From: Candidatus Saccharimonadota bacterium
Lineage (GTDB): Bacteria; Patescibacteriota; Saccharimonadia; Saccharimonadales; UBA4665
Length of the DNA: 64,000 nt
Direction: 5' to 3'
NCBI GenBank assembly: GCA_024635495.1
Contig: JAGXIT010000004.1
Location: 124,001 to 188,000 of the forward strand
Shown here: piece after piece, positions 60,946-64,000 of the stretch
Layout of the letters: each line of letters starts with the position of its first letter
How positions within the stretch are numbered: position 1 is the first letter of the stretch
Notes under the pieces: generated by a model
The model's database searches: none
The model's input: only the letters and a program-made list of their open reading frames with translations
Told to the model about the DNA's origin: nothing
Made by a program: the position numbers and the translations under genes

Positions 60946-63900
60946 TTATTTTTTTAGAGCGGCAATAAATGCCTTGCTACCAACAACTGAATCTTTATAG
61001 TCACTAATGTCTGGCAAATCCAATGACTGAATCATCTGCCATACCGTAGCTACGAGCTGTTTGAATTCTTCGTATGCCGTGTCGTCAAACTCGATCGGCA
61101 ATGATGGTTGAATATCACCTGCGCCATTTTTGGCCGGTTCGACAAATTCTAGACGAGCTTCACTTACCTTGTACTTGCGCCAAGTCTTGCTACCTTCAAT
61201 AAGAAGCTTATAAAAGAATAGTTGCTGTTGGTATTTGAGCGACTTCATACTGCTGTCCCACTTACTGAGAGGGGCGCCGGTCTTGTAATCGACTATGCGG
61301 ACTGTTTTAGCTGCTTCATCTATCTCCAGTCTGTCTATCTTACCGCTGAGCAATGCTTCTCCCAGTACTACGCCCTCACTATAAAAATTAATTTCCGCTT
61401 TTGCTGGTCGAGCGAACATGTCGGTACGGGCTGTAATGTATTTCTGTAGGCTGGCTCTACCCTTCGCACGCGCATGGTTACGATCCTGTTCAGTCAGGTA
61501 ACGGCGGTCTAGCTCTATATCATAGCGTTTAAGCATGTCACTCGTGCCGGGCAAGCTGTTGCCATTTAATTGATTCTGATACCACTCCAGCGTGTTGTGT
61601 ATCGCCGTACCGTACTCACCGCTGGCGCTTGGTGCTTGAGGAAAACGTAACAGTGTCTGTACGAGGAAACTCTCGGGGCCGCCGTATTCGAGGTCAATGA
61701 ATGTGTTGAGATGAGTTGGGCTCATTTGGTATGTTTTAAGCCGGTTAGCTAACAGGCTTTTAAAATCAGCAGGTAGGTGAACCTGCCCCGCCTGCCAGAG
61801 GGTTTCGATGTCGCCCGCAAGCTGCTCGGTAGCAAGCTGTTCGTGGATGACTGTTTGGGCATGTTCAGGAAGATGCACTGATACGCCGTCAGCCTCAGCA
61901 AGGTACTTGAGCGGAGTCGTAGCCTTACCGGTGTCCTTGGTTGTGTGTGAAGTAATATACAAACCATAGCGGGCTCGTGTAATGGCTACAAAGAAGAGTC
62001 TGAGCCGCTCATCTTCACTCGTGGTACCATAGCGGATATATTGCAAGTTGGCTGGCAGACTTAGTTTGTTAGAACTACCGGTACTCGCATTTCCCCATAT
62101 GTCATCATGCGCCTGCAGAATAAAGACGTGGTCAAATTCTAATCCTTTTGCCTTATATGCGGTCATTAGCTGCACGGCGTGAGTGCTCTGGGCGATTGGA
62201 TGCGAATTGACAAGTGCAGCTTCTGCTGCCTCGTACATCGTGAAGAACTCTAGGAAGTCAGCAAGTTGAAGCTGATGGTCGCTGGCAACTTGGTGATCGC
62301 GAAGTTTGGCCCGTATGACGCTGAGGTGTGAAACCGCCTCGTAATACTTTAGAGCGTCTTCTGCTCGTTGCTTCTCACCGAAGTAATATTGCTTGAGTGG
62401 AGCGGTTCTGTCACCCTGCGGTGTAGCTACAGGTGAACTTCCGACAAGTTTGTCGAGAGTCAGCTCCAGCGGTTCGGCAGTGGTGACACCAGACAGTGCG
62501 AGATAAAACGACACAGCTGGTGCTAGTGACCTTTTCTCAAGTGCAATTTCTGGCCAGGGCCGGGATTCGTCATGCTTAGCAAATTGCCAATTCACTTTCC
62601 ATATTTCTGCCGGTTCGATGCGCCAGTACGGCAGGTTGAGTACGAGTGGAAAATATTCATTCGTGAGCGCTATATCATTCTTCGAGAGAGCCTGTAATAG
62701 CTGAGCGGTGAGCCGAAGTCCTTGCACTATTTCCGTCTCCAGGATATTCTCTCGTTTCTCATAATTAACAGCGATATCGGCTTTATGCAAGAACGGTACA
62801 AGGTTTTCAAGTAGGCGGTGTCGAGGTGCAAGTACAGCGATATCTGATGGATCAGTACCAGCACCTACAAGTTCGTTTATCTTGTGAGATACCCATGAGT
62901 ATTCGCTTGCCTCAGCATCGAAAGCACGACGGCTAATTTCACTTTTTCCCGGCAACGATTCGTTCGCTGCTATAAGTAGCTTATCTATTCCCTCAATCTG
63001 TGTATGCAATCGGCCGCTAATCTGGCTTGCAATACGCTCCGCAACTCCCAATATGTCTTGATGTGAGCGGTAATTTTGTGTCAGATTGATGATGCTTACA
63101 TCACGAAATTTGCTCAAGAATTCCTGCATGTTTCCCAGATTAGCACCCTGAAATGCAAAAATAGCCTGATCGTCATCGCCGACAGCCATAATGTTTGGTC
63201 TGCCCTCGTGTACCGGGTGGTCGGCTATGCGCCGGACGAGTTCAAATTGTGATGGGTTTGTGTCCTGAAATTCGTCTAGTAAGATGTATTGGTATTGTTC
63301 TTGAAGGTTGTAGCGCAATTCGTCATTTTTTGTGATGCCCTCAATCGCCCTCAATATCATATCGTCAAAGTCATAGGCACTTTGACTCTGAAGAGCTGCT
63401 TCGTATGCTTCGTAGAGGTTGGCGAGTTCAGCCATCTTCTCACTCCGTGTCGGGTCGGTGAGAGTAAACTCATCCATGTCGTTCTTATGTAGCCAGGCAT
63501 CTTTCCATTCTCGCAATGGAGTTGGTGAGTTTTGCTCGTCGGCCTTTTCGTGGGCTTGTCTGAGCTCTGAGTATGCCTGCTCGGCTAGATCTCCTTTGAT
63601 TGTTCCCATGCCATCAAGTAGGCGCTGGTACTGACTCAATTTTTCAATCTTTTTTAGAGATATACCACCGGCGCTATTTACTATATCGTTGATGATGGGC
63701 TGCGCGGTCGCAATACAAACGAGGTTATCGTGAGCAATCCGGCGTAAATTATCTGGCGAGATTAGGTGCTGCTTGAGGTCGCTTATGGTGCCGACTACAC
63801 TTTTTATGTAATAACGCGCTGATAGTAGCGGGCTATCGAACGGTAGTTGACCGACGATATGTTCGATGATTTTGATTTGAGATAGCTCGTCAATCGGTCG

Positions 63901-64000
63901 TTCCATGCGGACATCGTCAGAACGTTCAAGGCCGACTTGTTGGAAGTATTCGCTGTAGCGTTTGATTATATCGCTGCCGAAGCTGTGATAGGTGCTGATC
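60946..64000 (-). CDS. UvrD/Rep-type helicase with C-terminal PD-(D/E)XK nuclease (5' truncated)
   Basis: The frame stays open to the window edge; the ATG at 63906 is internal, since upstream codons encode TYHSFG (motif Ia). Visible motifs: LLDEFQDTNPSQ (II), VGDDDQAIFAFQGA (III), LTQNYRSH (IV), LMTAYKAKGLEFDHVFIL (V) and FFVAITRARYGLYIT (VI). The C terminus has GKIDRLEID, RIVDYKTG and YQQQLFFYKLL, a RecB/AddB-like PD-(D/E)XK nuclease. Walker A lies outside the window. It probably works in double-strand break repair like AdnB/AddA-type enzymes; no partner is visible. Confidence 0.92.
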   Translation of the reverse strand, partial: ISTYHSFGSDIIKRYSEYFQQVGLERSDDVRMERPIDELSQIKIIEHIVGQLPFDSPLLSARYYIKSVVGTISDLKQHLISPDNLRRIAHDNLVCIATAQPIINDIVNSAGGISLKKIEKLSQYQRLLDGMGTIKGDLAEQAYSELRQAHEKADEQNSPTPLREWKDAWLHKNDMDEFTLTDPTRSEKMAELANLYEAYEAALQSQSAYDFDDMILRAIEGITKNDELRYNLQEQYQYILLDEFQDTNPSQFELVRRIADHPVHEGRPNIMAVGDDDQAIFAFQGANLGNMQEFLSKFRDVSIINLTQNYRSHQDILGVAERIASQISGRLHTQIEGIDKLLIAANESLPGKSEISRRAFDAEASEYSWVSHKINELVGAGTDPSDIAVLAPRHRLLENLVPFLHKADIAVNYEKRENILETEIVQGLRLTAQLLQALSKNDIALTNEYFPLVLNLPYWRIEPAEIWKVNWQFAKHDESRPWPEIALEKRSLAPAVSFYLALSGVTTAEPLELTLDKLVGSSPVATPQGDRTAPLKQYYFGEKQRAEDALKYYEAVSHLSVIRAKLRDHQVASDHQLQLADFLEFFTMYEAAEAALVNSHPIAQSTHAVQLMTAYKAKGLEFDHVFILQAHDDIWGNASTGSSNKLSLPANLQYIRYGTTSEDERLRLFFVAITRARYGLYITSHTTKDTGKATTPLKYLAEADGVSVHLPEHAQTVIHEQLATEQLAGDIETLWQAGQVHLPADFKSLLANRLKTYQMSPTHLNTFIDLEYGGPESFLVQTLLRFPQAPSASGEYGTAIHNTLEWYQNQLNGNSLPGTSDMLKRYDIELDRRYLTEQDRNHARAKGRASLQKYITARTDMFARPAKAEINFYSEGVVLGEALLSGKIDRLEIDEAAKTVRIVDYKTGAPLSKWDSSMKSLKYQQQLFFYKLLIEGSKTWRKYKVSEARLEFVEPAKNGAGDIQPSLPIEFDDTAYEEFKQLVATVWQMIQSLDLPDISDYKDSVVGSKAFIAALKK

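Overview
The window reads as chromosome of a small-genome monoderm bacterium, most likely a Saccharibacteria (TM7)/Patescibacteria lineage. This is inferred from a heliorhodopsin, many very small single-domain proteins, an RRM-type RNA-binding protein, a compact atp operon with a shortened delta subunit, and UGA used as an ordinary stop (which argues against the Gracilibacteria code). No rRNA or marker protein in the window proves it.

Layout. 1-15.4 kb: envelope and housekeeping genes (GT-C-like membrane protein, GT2 glycosyltransferase, RRM protein with a leader ORF, DsbA-like/membrane pair, GH13 enzyme, FecR-domain protein, type II P-type ATPase, histidine phosphatase, and a run of small minus-strand genes: DUF5684, DUF1801, YdeI-like, ASCH, FMN reductase, DUF427). 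15.5-23.0 kb: an A+T-richer block (by eye) with two converging transcription units: an AsnRS-core paralogue and an amidohydrolase on plus; methyltransferase, HAD phosphatase, AlaRS-core paralogue, MccF-like S66 peptidase and a GlyRS on minus. It looks like a pathway that makes or neutralises an aminoacyl-type metabolite. 23.1-28.1 kb: acetate kinase, a translationally coupled heliorhodopsin/HD-domain pair, and an APH-fold kinase.

28.2-45.6 kb is probably an integrated island. An 18-bp direct repeat of the 3' end of tRNA-Asn lies at 28197, and the intact tRNA-Asn (45588-45662) abuts a large serine recombinase whose reading frame ends inside the tRNA. The island carries a lactate permease, a SemiSWEET, a complete type I restriction-modification system (hsdM-hsdS-hsdR), and directly behind it an overlapping pair of unknown genes: an 812-aa protein with a PD-(D/E)XK-like motif and SEC-C tail, and a HEPN-like protein. 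That pair is the best candidate for an undescribed defence module.

46-64 kb: ABC-F and smpB, a divergent GH/GT2 pair sharing a 14-bp promoter region, a nuclease, a cobalamin adenosyltransferase-like protein, glutaredoxin, the atp operon (atpZ-B-E-F-H-A-G-D-C), an aquaporin with a histone-H1-like tail, and a UvrD-type helicase-nuclease cut by the window end.

A striking regulatory habit is that many first genes have a -10-like hexamer only 6-9 bp before the start codon and no Shine-Dalgarno, implying leaderless mRNAs, while genes inside operons usually have clear Shine-Dalgarno sites.
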